DNA from: Paraburkholderia sp. Ac-20340
GTDB lineage: Bacteria; Pseudomonadota; Gammaproteobacteria; Burkholderiales; Burkholderiaceae
Assembly (NCBI RefSeq): GCF_017104965.1
Contig: NZ_JAAGPR010000039.1
Coordinates: 1-64,000, forward strand
Direction: 5' to 3'
DNA: 64,000 bases
This document shows positions 18,288-25,129 of the stretch, piece by piece. A model generated the notes under the pieces. It did not search any database and had not been told where the DNA came from. It was given only the letters and a program-made list of their open reading frames with translations. A program made the position numbers and the translations under genes. Every line of letters begins with the position of its first letter. Positions within the stretch are counted from its first letter, which is position 1.

Positions 18288-18866
18288 TCAGGGCCCCCAC
18301 GAACTGGATCGCGCGGAAAGTAGTGCGATAAGCTCGCCAGATGCAACAACAACCGATTCGGCGCTGTGCCCGAGGGCCTTCTCGACTTCGCCTTCCCGCA
18401 GTCCCTCGTGAGCCAAGTTCAGCCTCTCCCGGACTGCGCTTGAGATCACAAGGTCAGTAATAGACAACTCAGAGAATCGAACGTTGAAGAAGCGCTCAGC
18501 TGCTACATCGAAGAAATCTTCGACATGGGCCAGCATTCGTCGTGCGTCTGTCTTGTCCGGCACCAAGCCATAGTGCTTAAAGTTTACACGTGCCTTGTTT
18601 AATTCAATGAGCTTCGCTCGAAATGGCACATACTTGTCCTCATCGCCGTTAGCTGCGATGTCGATGTAGTCCATGCATTTGATGAATTCATCAGGGATCT
18701 TCTGACCTGGAACGGGGTACTCTTTCATCACTGCACGCAGGAATAGCTCAACCGAATCCTGTGCGATTGAGACGGCAAGACCAACATGGATGCCGTCGTT
18801 ACGTGCAAGATAGGTTTCTGCTTCTGCATATAAGGCGCGACACATTACGACCTGGTGGATATCCAT
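18288..18866 (-). CDS. HEPN-like helical protein, probably truncated
   Basis: The 192-residue product (from the ATG at 18866, which has AGGA seven bases upstream; a GTG at 18887 is weaker) is almost all helical. The first 50 residues (YAEAETYLARNDGIHVGLAVS) resemble the first HEPN helices. ARVNFKH carries R93-x4-H98, the R-x4-6-H motif of HEPN ribonucleases. HEPN domains are common RNases in toxin-antitoxin and phage-defence genes. The frame is cut by TGA at 18288-18290 while it continues open for another 100 codons. It is the last gene of a leftward cluster, 36 bp after the 18903-19532 gene. Confidence 0.55.
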   Translation of the reverse strand: MDIHQVVMCRALYAEAETYLARNDGIHVGLAVSIAQDSVELFLRAVMKEYPVPGQKIPDEFIKCMDYIDIAANGDEDKYVPFRAKLIELNKARVNFKHYGLVPDKTDARRMLAHVEDFFDVAAERFFNVRFSELSITDLVISSAVRERLNLAHEGLREGEVEKALGHSAESVVVASGELIALLSARSSSWGP

Positions 18867-18902
18867 ATTTTTCCTAAGCAGAAGCACATGACCGAAAACG
18901 AA

Positions 18903-19532
18903 TCATGTGGTTACCGCATCGAAGTCCACGAGCCGCGCAATGCGCAGGAGTACAGGTGACGGTCCCAACAAATCCCCACCTCCAGCAGTGGCCTGGGTAC
19001 TGAAGAACCCCGTTCGTCGCATTCCGTCCGCAACAGCGGCAAATTCCGCATCATCGCCAAAGACGCTCGGGACGAGATCGCGCTGAGATTTTAGCGTGGC
19101 GGCCCTCATGCGCTCGAACTCGTCACCCTTCTGCTCTATCGCCTGATTCCAGTGCCTGAGAATACAACCCGTCAAAAGTATCTCGTCTCGTCGCAACGGC
19201 GCGAGAACATCCGCATAGTAGAGAAATTCATCGGCCTTGACGAGGCCAAACCGCGCTTGGCCACAAAATACATCAGCAAGCAATCGTAAGTTGGTTCGCG
19301 CAGCACCTTCTTGTGCCGCGCGCAAATAGCGATAGACAATCGCAACCGACTCCTCAACATCGGACTCACTAAACCGGACATCGCCGCGCGCAATTGCCTC
19401 CATCATGACTTCTCGCGCATTATCTATACGCTTTTGAAGAAGCGCATTCAGCGCTTCGCCAGCAACGCCACCACCTACAATCGAAAAGACACTGAAGATA
19501 TCCCCAATAACTGCTGAAATGCTAGCGCCCAA
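18903..19532 (-). CDS. Unknown helical protein upstream of the HEPN-like gene
   Basis: The 209-residue protein has a hydrophobic N-terminus (residues 1-30, IGDIFSVFSIVGGGVAGEAL), possibly one membrane helix, then an amphipathic helical body with RYLRAAQEGAARTNLRLLADV. I do not recognise a family. The start is a TTG at 19532, supported by AAGGA eight bases upstream. It begins 13 bp after the stop of the 105-residue gene and ends 36 bp before the HEPN-like gene, so the three are probably one transcript and could act together. Confidence 0.6.
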   Translation of the reverse strand: MGASISAVIGDIFSVFSIVGGGVAGEALNALLQKRIDNAREVMMEAIARGDVRFSESDVEESVAIVYRYLRAAQEGAARTNLRLLADVFCGQARFGLVKADEFLYYADVLAPLRRDEILLTGCILRHWNQAIEQKGDEFERMRAATLKSQRDLVPSVFGDDAEFAAVADGMRRTGFFSTQATAGGGDLLGPSPVLLRIARLVDFDAVTT

Positions 19533-19545
19533 GGCAAATTCCTTC

Positions 19546-19863
19546 CTAGTAAATCTCGCTTACCACTATGCGAAATGCATGTACGTTTAGTGATGTAACT
19601 ACTGTCGCAACTGTACACTCAATCACGCGCTTCTCGGCGCCCACCGTCCACACTCTCAAGTCTGGCGCGTGATTGCCGTTGAACCTATATGACTGTTCGA
19701 TGCCGCACATCAAACCGATAGCCCACTCAGCCAGAAAATCTGAATTCAGGGTGAACTCCCCTTTGACTATACATATCTCACACGGCCAGTCGAGGGAGGA
19801 TCGGCCGGCTAAAGGCGAGCGATAAGTTGGGCCAACGAACTGGCGCGAGTCACCGGACGGCAC
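19546..19863 (-). CDS. Small unknown protein, possibly 5'-truncated
   Basis: About 105 residues from a GTG at 19863, with a strand-rich pattern (PDLRVWTVGAEKRVIECTVATVVTSLNV). No family is recognised. The frame stays open upstream only to a TGA about 35 bases earlier, without an ATG or ribosome binding site, so the gene may be missing its original start. Its stop (TAG) overlaps the region of the next gene's ribosome binding site, only 13 bp from the TTG start, which argues that it is real and co-transcribed with that gene. Confidence 0.4.
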   Translation of the reverse strand: MPSGDSRQFVGPTYRSPLAGRSSLDWPCEICIVKGEFTLNSDFLAEWAIGLMCGIEQSYRFNGNHAPDLRVWTVGAEKRVIECTVATVVTSLNVHAFRIVVSEIY

Positions 19864-19962
19864 GAACCGACATTCGCCGGGCAGGCCAGGATGATTTCAG
19901 CGAACGACACGTTCGATCACTTCAGTAGTGGCGCCACACCGCTAATAAGTTAAGGAGGATGG

Positions 19963-20976
19963 ATGGAAATTCTTGAAGCATATTGTGTGGAACTTGGCAA
20001 AGTTGTGGATATCTACGATGCACAGAAAGCCTACTTCGCCTTGCCAGAAAATCGTCGAAAGCGATTTACCTTCCGTTGTTCCGATGATGCTTGCCGAGCG
20101 GAAAAAAACCCGCTTGTGTCCGGAGTCAATTACGATAAGTTGGTCGAGGATACCGAAAAATTTCGTCAGATTCACTTTCGAGCGCCGGTCGGAAATCCGC
20201 ACCTCGAAACGTGCATCTGGGTGCAAGGACATGAGCAGCGTCAGACTGGCGGCGGTAACGCCGACAGTGATCCGCACCCTCGGGTGGCGCGATCCAAGTC
20301 AACTAACGTGATCGACGTTTTCCGACCGAAAACCTCTGATCTGTCGGCTGATGGGCCATCCGGCAGACCGGTAACCAACTCTCCCGTAGATCGCGAACCA
20401 CCGGATGTGAATCCATCGACGGGCCGCGGCGCCCGTACACGCGATGGCTACAGCAGTACGTCGCTCCTGGAACGCTTCATCGATTGCTGGGCGCAGTTTG
20501 AAGGCGATGAGCTCAAAGAGCATCAGGTCGTCATTGGGGGAAAAACGCTCAGCTATCGTCAAGCTGTTTTACGCCCGGACTGGATTACGCCGGACGAGAA
20601 CGGTCGCCGGATCGTATGCGGTGGCGCACGCGTCAAGTTTTGGCCAGAAGACACGCCGAAGCGGATATACATAAACTTCATGGACGAATGCGAAAAATTC
20701 GATGAAAGCGAAGGCGGCCGGTCGCTCACGATCGATTTACCTTTGTCACGTGTGCACGCTTATGGCGGAGGTGCCTTGCTGATGAAAAAGATCGAACAGG
20801 CCCAAGCGCCTGGCCACTATTTGAAAGTCTATTTTTGGGGAAAAATTAACGCGCGTGATCAACGACCAGGCTACGTTGTCGAAATCGAGGCGCTCGACAA
20901 TCTGGTATTCAAGGCGATTGCACGACAATCTGACGCTACTGCTGCGGCTGCGCCTCTAGACTCGCGCAACGGCTAG
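19963..20976 (+). CDS. Unknown protein with Cys/His-rich N-terminal module
   Basis: The 337-residue protein has a strong AAGGAGG site four bases before its ATG. The first 85 residues contain FTFRCSDDACRAE (Cys 39 and Cys 44 region) and later HFRAPVGNPHLETCIW, a Cys-x4-Cys plus His/Cys pattern that resembles the zinc-binding N-terminus of CoiA-like proteins; this is a weak resemblance. A polar linker (about 95-160) joins it to a C-terminal domain of about 165 residues, rich in strands, with no recognised motif. It reads rightward, convergent with the tautomerase gene, and is the gene nearest the right repeat, where an integrase would normally lie. It is not an integrase: the Arg/His-x-x-Arg/Tyr set is absent. 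Confidence 0.6.
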   Translation: MEILEAYCVELGKVVDIYDAQKAYFALPENRRKRFTFRCSDDACRAEKNPLVSGVNYDKLVEDTEKFRQIHFRAPVGNPHLETCIWVQGHEQRQTGGGNADSDPHPRVARSKSTNVIDVFRPKTSDLSADGPSGRPVTNSPVDREPPDVNPSTGRGARTRDGYSSTSLLERFIDCWAQFEGDELKEHQVVIGGKTLSYRQAVLRPDWITPDENGRRIVCGGARVKFWPEDTPKRIYINFMDECEKFDESEGGRSLTIDLPLSRVHAYGGGALLMKKIEQAQAPGHYLKVYFWGKINARDQRPGYVVEIEALDNLVFKAIARQSDATAAAAPLDSRNG

Positions 20977-21044
20977 CACACGGCGGCCGGTGGCCTTCCC
21001 TACCGAGCTTGCGCCGATTCAAGGCAATCGCATAAGTACATCAC

Positions 21045-21088
21045 GACCCAGAAAGGATTTCCGGCGCCGCCTTCGTCCTTCCTGGGTC
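21045..21088. terminator. Hairpin between convergent genes at island right end
   Basis: gacccagaaagga (21045-21057) pairs with tccttcctgggtc (21076-21088) at 12 of 13 positions around an 18-base loop. It lies just after the 19963-20976 gene and before the tautomerase stop. There is no T-run, so termination is uncertain. It could also be an accessory recombination site close to the repeat. Confidence 0.4.
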
Positions 21089-21108
21089 GAGTGACCTGAC
21101 ACGTTTGC

Positions 21109-21492
21109 TCAAGTCGCGTATTGCGCCGCCCCATTCCCAAACGACCAATTCTCCCTCGCGACATCCACGAGATTGACGAACACATCCTCGCGCCTGACGC
21201 CCGGCGCCTGCGCGAGGTTTTCCGCGATCTGTGCAAACAGCGCCTTCTTCTGATCCTGCCCGCGCGTATTGCTCACGGCGATCTGGATCATCACCAGATC
21301 ATCGCTGCGCTCGATGCCCAAATAGTGCCGGCCAAAGACAAAATTATCGGCATCGTGTTCGGTGACGATCATGAACTGGTCGTCCTCGGGCACCTTGAAC
21401 ACGTCCATCAGCGCGCGGTGCACGCCCTGCATGAGGGCCTTGCGATACGTTGCGGGCTTGCCGGCGCGAACGGCGATACGAGTGAAAGGCAT
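21109..21492 (-). CDS. Tautomerase-family protein, MSAD-like
   Basis: The 127-residue protein from the ATG at 21492 begins MPFTRIAVRAGK, placing Pro2 as the catalytic N-terminal proline of the tautomerase superfamily. An ATG four codons upstream (21504) would bury the proline, so 21492 is preferred. Length and the ending NWSFGNGAAQY fit the branch containing malonate semialdehyde decarboxylase, rather than the ~62-residue 4-oxalocrotonate tautomerases. The reaction cannot be fixed from sequence. Its final codons overlap the island repeat, and the gene end was rebuilt by integration. It is divergent from a LysR gene. Confidence 0.85.
   Translation of the reverse strand: MPFTRIAVRAGKPATYRKALMQGVHRALMDVFKVPEDDQFMIVTEHDADNFVFGRHYLGIERSDDLVMIQIAVSNTRGQDQKKALFAQIAENLAQAPGVRREDVFVNLVDVARENWSFGNGAAQYAT
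21116..21145. repeat. Right copy of the 30-bp island repeat (attR-like)
   Basis: It is identical to 12194-12223. It forms the codons for SFGNGAAQYA at the end of the tautomerase gene, a conserved C-terminal motif of the malonate-semialdehyde-decarboxylase-like branch, which would make it a stable integration target. The last codons ACT TGA after it are supplied by the island. Confidence 0.95.
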
Positions 21493-21585
21493 GTCGGTCT
21501 CCATCAGGGTTGATTGAACATGACATCAGCTTAGTCCGCGCTTATCATAATAAACAGACATCACTCGATATTTCATTCATTTACG
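21493..21585. promoter_or_regulatory. Divergent promoter between tautomerase and LysR genes
   Basis: The 93-bp gap is AT-rich (cttatcataataaacagac and ctcgatatttcattc) against a GC-rich background, as expected for overlapping promoters. LysR-type regulators usually control such a divergent neighbour by binding here. A precise LysR box cannot be fixed by eye. Confidence 0.5.
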
Positions 21586-22443
21586 ATGGAAATGAAACCG
21601 CTCGATCTCGACGCCGTGCGCGCCTTCGTGCTCGTCGCCGAACTCCGCAGCTTCACGCGCGCCGCCGACGCGCTCGGCACCACGCAATCGGCGGTCAGCC
21701 TGAAGCTCAAGCGCCTCGAAAGCCATCTCGGGCGCCAGCTGCTCGAACGCACGCCGCGCCTCGTGCGGCTGTCACAGGATGGGCTGGCCTTCCTCGGCGC
21801 CGCGCGCGATCTGCTGGGCGCGCATGAACGCGCGCTCGGTGCGCTGTCGGGCGAGGTGCGACGGCTTTCTCTCGGCTTGAGCGAGCACGTCGCCGACGCG
21901 CAACTCGCCCGCCAGCTTGCGCTCCTGCGCGCGCACGATCCGGGATTGGTCATCGCGTTGCATCTGGGTTTGTCGGCGCAGTTGCTCGCGCAGTTCGACG
22001 AGCGTCGGCTGGATGCGGTGATCGTGCGTCAGGAAGCCGATGAAGCACCGCGCGGCGACGCGCACCGGCTCTTCGACGAGCCTTTGGTCTGGCTCGCCTC
22101 GCCCGAGTGCCAATGGTCGCCCGGCACGCCGCTGCCGCTCGCCCTGCTGACTGCGCCTTGCGCGGTGCGTGCGGCGGCGATCGGCGCGCTCGATGCGGCT
22201 GGGATAACGTGGACTGAGGTGTTCGCAGGCGGCGGCGTGGCCGCGGTCGGTGCGGCGCTGGAGGCCGGCCTGGCGGTATCGGCACTGGCGCGGCGGGTGG
22301 CGCCGCGAACGCTCGTCGATGTCGGTGCGAAGTTTGGTCTGCCGCCCTTGCCGACCTCGCGCGTCACGCTGCATTCGCGGGTGCGCGAGCCGCGTTCGGC
22401 GGCCACGCTGCAGTTGCTGGCGTCGACTCTCGGCAGCGCGTGA
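21586..22443 (+). CDS. LysR-family transcriptional regulator
   Basis: The 285-residue protein has the N-terminal LysR helix-turn-helix (LDLDAVRAFVLVAELRSF, then ADALGTTQSAVSLKLKRLE, about residues 4-62) and a C-terminal effector-binding domain. The divergent tautomerase gene 93 bp away is its likely target. The inducer is not predictable. Length is typical of the family. Confidence 0.92.
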   Translation: MEMKPLDLDAVRAFVLVAELRSFTRAADALGTTQSAVSLKLKRLESHLGRQLLERTPRLVRLSQDGLAFLGAARDLLGAHERALGALSGEVRRLSLGLSEHVADAQLARQLALLRAHDPGLVIALHLGLSAQLLAQFDERRLDAVIVRQEADEAPRGDAHRLFDEPLVWLASPECQWSPGTPLPLALLTAPCAVRAAAIGALDAAGITWTEVFAGGGVAAVGAALEAGLAVSALARRVAPRTLVDVGAKFGLPPLPTSRVTLHSRVREPRSAATLQLLASTLGSA

Positions 22444-22453
22444 GCGCGGCGGT

Positions 22454-22951
22454 TCAGCTCAGGATCGGCGGGAGTTCGTGCGGCTGCTGGATCGCGCGCT
22501 TCACGGGCACGGAAGGCGTAACGGAGGAAGGCGCCGGCGCATCGACCATCAGCCGATGATGGGGTGCAGGACGCACCGCCGCCGGCTTAACCGGTTTGTG
22601 CGCGCTCGCCTGACGCGACGTGCGCGATGTGTGCTGCGCCTCATGCTTCGGATGCGACGCGTGCGCCGATTTCGCCGATCGTCCAGTTCGCCCGCCATGC
22701 GAGGCCGTGGCGGACTGCTTAGCGCCTTTCCTGTGCGCGGACGTCTGCGCCTTGCCCGCATGAACGGCATGAGCACCATGCACACCATGAGTCGCATGCG
22801 CCGCATGCGCCGCATGCGCCGCATGTCCCGCCGCTGGCGCGGCAGCCCATGCCGTCGCCGTCGCGAGCCACCATGCCGCGACCATCACTACCGCTGCCCG
22901 CACGCCGCGCCTCCGTCGATCACAAGTAAACCGGGCGGCGATTATACCCAA
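22454..22951 (-). CDS. Exported His/Ala-rich low-complexity protein
   Basis: The 165-residue protein starts with a basic region and a hydrophobic segment ending in ATAWAAAPA (cleavage expected near residue 38). The mature part contains a run of Ala-His repeats (HAAHAAHAAHATHGVHGAHAVHAG region, about 43-66) followed by Lys/His/Ser-rich sequence. The His repeats come from a short DNA repeat at about 22790-22825. Such composition could bind metal ions in the periplasm, but I know no characterised relative. It is convergent with the LysR gene, 10 bp apart, and lies downstream of the phosphoesterase gene's start on the same strand's far side. Confidence 0.55.
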   Translation of the reverse strand: MGIIAARFTCDRRRRGVRAAVVMVAAWWLATATAWAAAPAAGHAAHAAHAAHATHGVHGAHAVHAGKAQTSAHRKGAKQSATASHGGRTGRSAKSAHASHPKHEAQHTSRTSRQASAHKPVKPAAVRPAPHHRLMVDAPAPSSVTPSVPVKRAIQQPHELPPILS

Positions 22952-22991
22952 CCCAAATCGACTGCCATCGGCCTGCGGGACTTAAAAATAT

Positions 22992-23726
22992 TCAGGGAAA
23001 GGCCATGTCCGCGGCACCCATCGCACGCGCGGCCTGCAAGGAGATCGACCAGTTGCGCGACGTCCGCGCCTCGACCATGGTCAGACGGCCTTCGGGGATG
23101 AAGGCGCCGGTATCGATAAACATTTGCGAACCAATCTGGCGCAACTCGCGCACCGGCGTATGGCCGCAGTAAGTCAGCGACAGCGCGTGGCGCGGCGGCG
23201 ATCCTGCCTTGAAAGCAAGCTCGCGCCCCCACAGCATGCGCTCGCGCACGGCCGGGTCGAACTGGCCGGCGTCGAGTTCGGCATCGTCGCCGAAGAATTC
23301 CGCGTGCAGCACGTTGAAGCGCGCTTCGCCTTCGCCCACCGTGCGCGCCAGCGGCAGTTCGCGCAGGCGTTTCGCATGCGCCGCGAGCGCGCGATCCGGC
23401 AGCGCCTGCGCCCAGCCTCCGCCGATGCCATACCAGCGATGCCGCGGCAGCCGCCCTTCGGCGACCGCGCACAGCGCGTCTTCGTGATTGCCGAGCACGG
23501 CATAGAACCAGGGCTGATCGAGCAGCTCCAGCGCCTGTTCGCACTGGTCGCCGCGATCGACGAGATCGCCGACCGAAAAGAGCCGGTCGCGCTCTGCGTC
23601 GAAGCCCACTTTGTGAAGCAGAAAGCGCAAGGCATCCACGCAGCCGTGCAGGTCGCCGATCACGAAATCGCGACCGGCCGCATTGGCCGCGTGATGCACA
23701 ACTTCCGGAACAAGAGTGAGCGTCAT
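22992..23726 (-). CDS. Calcineurin-like metallophosphoesterase (ApaH/PrpE type)
   Basis: The protein is about 244 residues from the ATG at 23726. The metallophosphoesterase motifs are in order: GDLHG, GDLVDRG, GNHE and, near the end, YCGHTPV. These ligate two metal ions. The spacing fits bacterial PPP-like enzymes such as serine/threonine protein phosphatases or diadenosine tetraphosphatase; which substrate is used cannot be told. An ATG at 23753 would add nine residues but lacks a ribosome binding site. Confidence 0.87.
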   Translation of the reverse strand: MTLTLVPEVVHHAANAAGRDFVIGDLHGCVDALRFLLHKVGFDAERDRLFSVGDLVDRGDQCEQALELLDQPWFYAVLGNHEDALCAVAEGRLPRHRWYGIGGGWAQALPDRALAAHAKRLRELPLARTVGEGEARFNVLHAEFFGDDAELDAGQFDPAVRERMLWGRELAFKAGSPPRHALSLTYCGHTPVRELRQIGSQMFIDTGAFIPEGRLTMVEARTSRNWSISLQAARAMGAADMAFP

Positions 23727-24133
23727 CGCTTCATCATAGTGCTGCGCACGCATTATGTATGCGAGCCAGCGAGCTTTTCATGGAGGTTTTTTCAGCGCCT
23801 TTTCACACGCCTTAAATAGCGCTTTCAGGCGGACTTTTTTATTGCTGGATTGACGCGATTCAATGGCGAATCTGCACGTAATCCTGGGTAGTACGGATAA
23901 CTTCACCATCGTGCCCGAACACGCGTGCGCGAGGCGTGACAAGCAGTAACAAGCGTGACATTCGTGACAAGGGCGAGCGCCCTGCCATGCCGATAAAAGG
24001 TCCAGATGATCGAGCAACGATCAGGCACGCCGACGAAAGCGCAGCCGTAAGGTGCGTTCCATAAAATATCGCCATATCGGCGGTCTGACTAGAATCGAAG
24101 TGCGCAGCACACTCATACGGGCGATCGACAACG
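23727..24133. other. Intergenic region between divergent genes
   Basis: About 400 bp separate the phosphoesterase from the DUF1345 gene. It has T-rich patches (ggttttttcagc, gacttttttattg) likely to belong to promoters, and a short imperfect repeat of cgtgacaag around 23935-23970. No gene or RNA is supported. Confidence 0.45.
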
Positions 24134-24790
24134 ATGAAGCTACTTCCGCAGGTTTTGAGCAATCGTCCGCATATGACGGTCGGCATCGCGGTGGGCGTGC
24201 TGCTCGGCGTGCTGACACCGGCAGCGATCCGGCCGGTCGCGCGCGTTCTGCTCGGCTGGGACGCCGCGATCTGGACCTACCTCGTGCTGATCTGGATACA
24301 CATGGCGCGCACCGACGAAGAAAGCGTGCGCGCCAACGCCCAGCGCGAGGACCAGAGTGCGAGCACCGTGCTGTTCATGGTGTGCGCGGCGACGGTCGCC
24401 AGCATCGTCGCCATCGTGCTGGAGCTGGGCACCACCAAGGATCTGGGCACGGCCTCGAAGGTGCTGCATTCCCTGCTCACGGGCATGACGCTGATCGGCG
24501 CGTGGTTCCTGATTCCGACCATCTTCACGCTGCACTACGCGCGCATGTATTACGGCTCCGATCCCGACGCGCCCGCGCTCGCCTTTCCCGACAAAGCGCT
24601 CACGCCCAATTACTGGGACTTCCTGTACTTCTCGTTCACGATTGCCTGCGCCTCGCAAACCGCCGATATCGGCATGCGCGGGCGCAGCGCGCGCCGCAGC
24701 GTGCTCGCGCAGTCGATCCTGTCGTTCTACTTCAATGTCTCCGTGCTCGGGCTGTGCGTGAATATCGCGGCGAGCATGGTGGGGAACTGA
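24134..24790 (+). CDS. DUF1345 integral membrane protein
   Basis: The 218-residue protein has about five hydrophobic segments and the DUF1345 hallmarks: WDAAIWTYLVLIW, then the loop HYARMYYG, the conserved NYWDFLYFSFTIACASQTAD segment, and SFYFNVSVLGLCVNI at the end. The family's function is unknown. It lies upstream of the glucan operon on the same strand with a 339-bp gap, so it is probably a separate transcript. Confidence 0.85.
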   Translation: MKLLPQVLSNRPHMTVGIAVGVLLGVLTPAAIRPVARVLLGWDAAIWTYLVLIWIHMARTDEESVRANAQREDQSASTVLFMVCAATVASIVAIVLELGTTKDLGTASKVLHSLLTGMTLIGAWFLIPTIFTLHYARMYYGSDPDAPALAFPDKALTPNYWDFLYFSFTIACASQTADIGMRGRSARRSVLAQSILSFYFNVSVLGLCVNIAASMVGN

Positions 24791-25129
24791 CGCCTCGGTC
24801 CGCCACGCCGTTTTTGCAAATATCGCGCGTCTCTACGCCATCGCGGCAGACCCGCGCACGCACCGGATTCGCCGCCACACGCCAGCGCCGCGCGCGGCGG
24901 CGGGCCGATCCCCTCACTGCGCCCGCCTTGGGCACAGGCCTTGCTGAATTCATCGCCAAGACGCCACGCGTCGACCGCGGTTTGGTTCCGGCCTGCTCTT
25001 GCACTACTCTGAACAGGACGCGCCGCGGCCCCCGCGCGGCCCGCTCCGGCAGCCCACGGGCAACGTGATCGCATCCGGTGACACATCGGCCTTGCATCCA
25101 CGCCGCCCGACGAACCTGGAAGACGACCG
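24791..25129. promoter_or_regulatory. Leader region of the trehalose/glucan operon
   Basis: These 339 bp precede glgE and contain no supported gene. As glgE is the first of seven coupled genes, the operon promoter should be here. I could not identify convincing -35/-10 boxes in this GC-rich sequence. GGAAG about nine bases before the glgE ATG is the likely ribosome binding site. Confidence 0.45.

Larger units (their letters stand above)
12194..21145. mobile_element. Genomic island in the 3' end of a tautomerase gene
   Basis: A 30-bp perfect direct repeat occurs at 12194-12223 and 21116-21145. The right copy is the end of the tautomerase gene; the left copy is a displaced second end followed by its own stop codon. 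In the left copy the codons after the repeat would read GC(A) ACA TAA; in the right copy they read GC(G) ACT TGA. Both encode Ala-Thr-stop, so integration replaced the gene's tail without changing the protein. The content between is AT-richer with different codon use. No integrase, excisionase or relaxase is visible, so the element is presumably stranded or mobilised in trans. Confidence 0.85.

Noticed and set aside
21116..21145. tRNA gene as integration site
   Set aside because: No tRNA-like cloverleaf is visible at either repeat. The repeat is protein-coding sequence.
22790..22825. Possible CRISPR or satellite array
   Set aside because: The repeat is very short, has no spacers and lies in frame within the His/Ala-rich gene. 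No CRISPR array or cas gene is present in the window.
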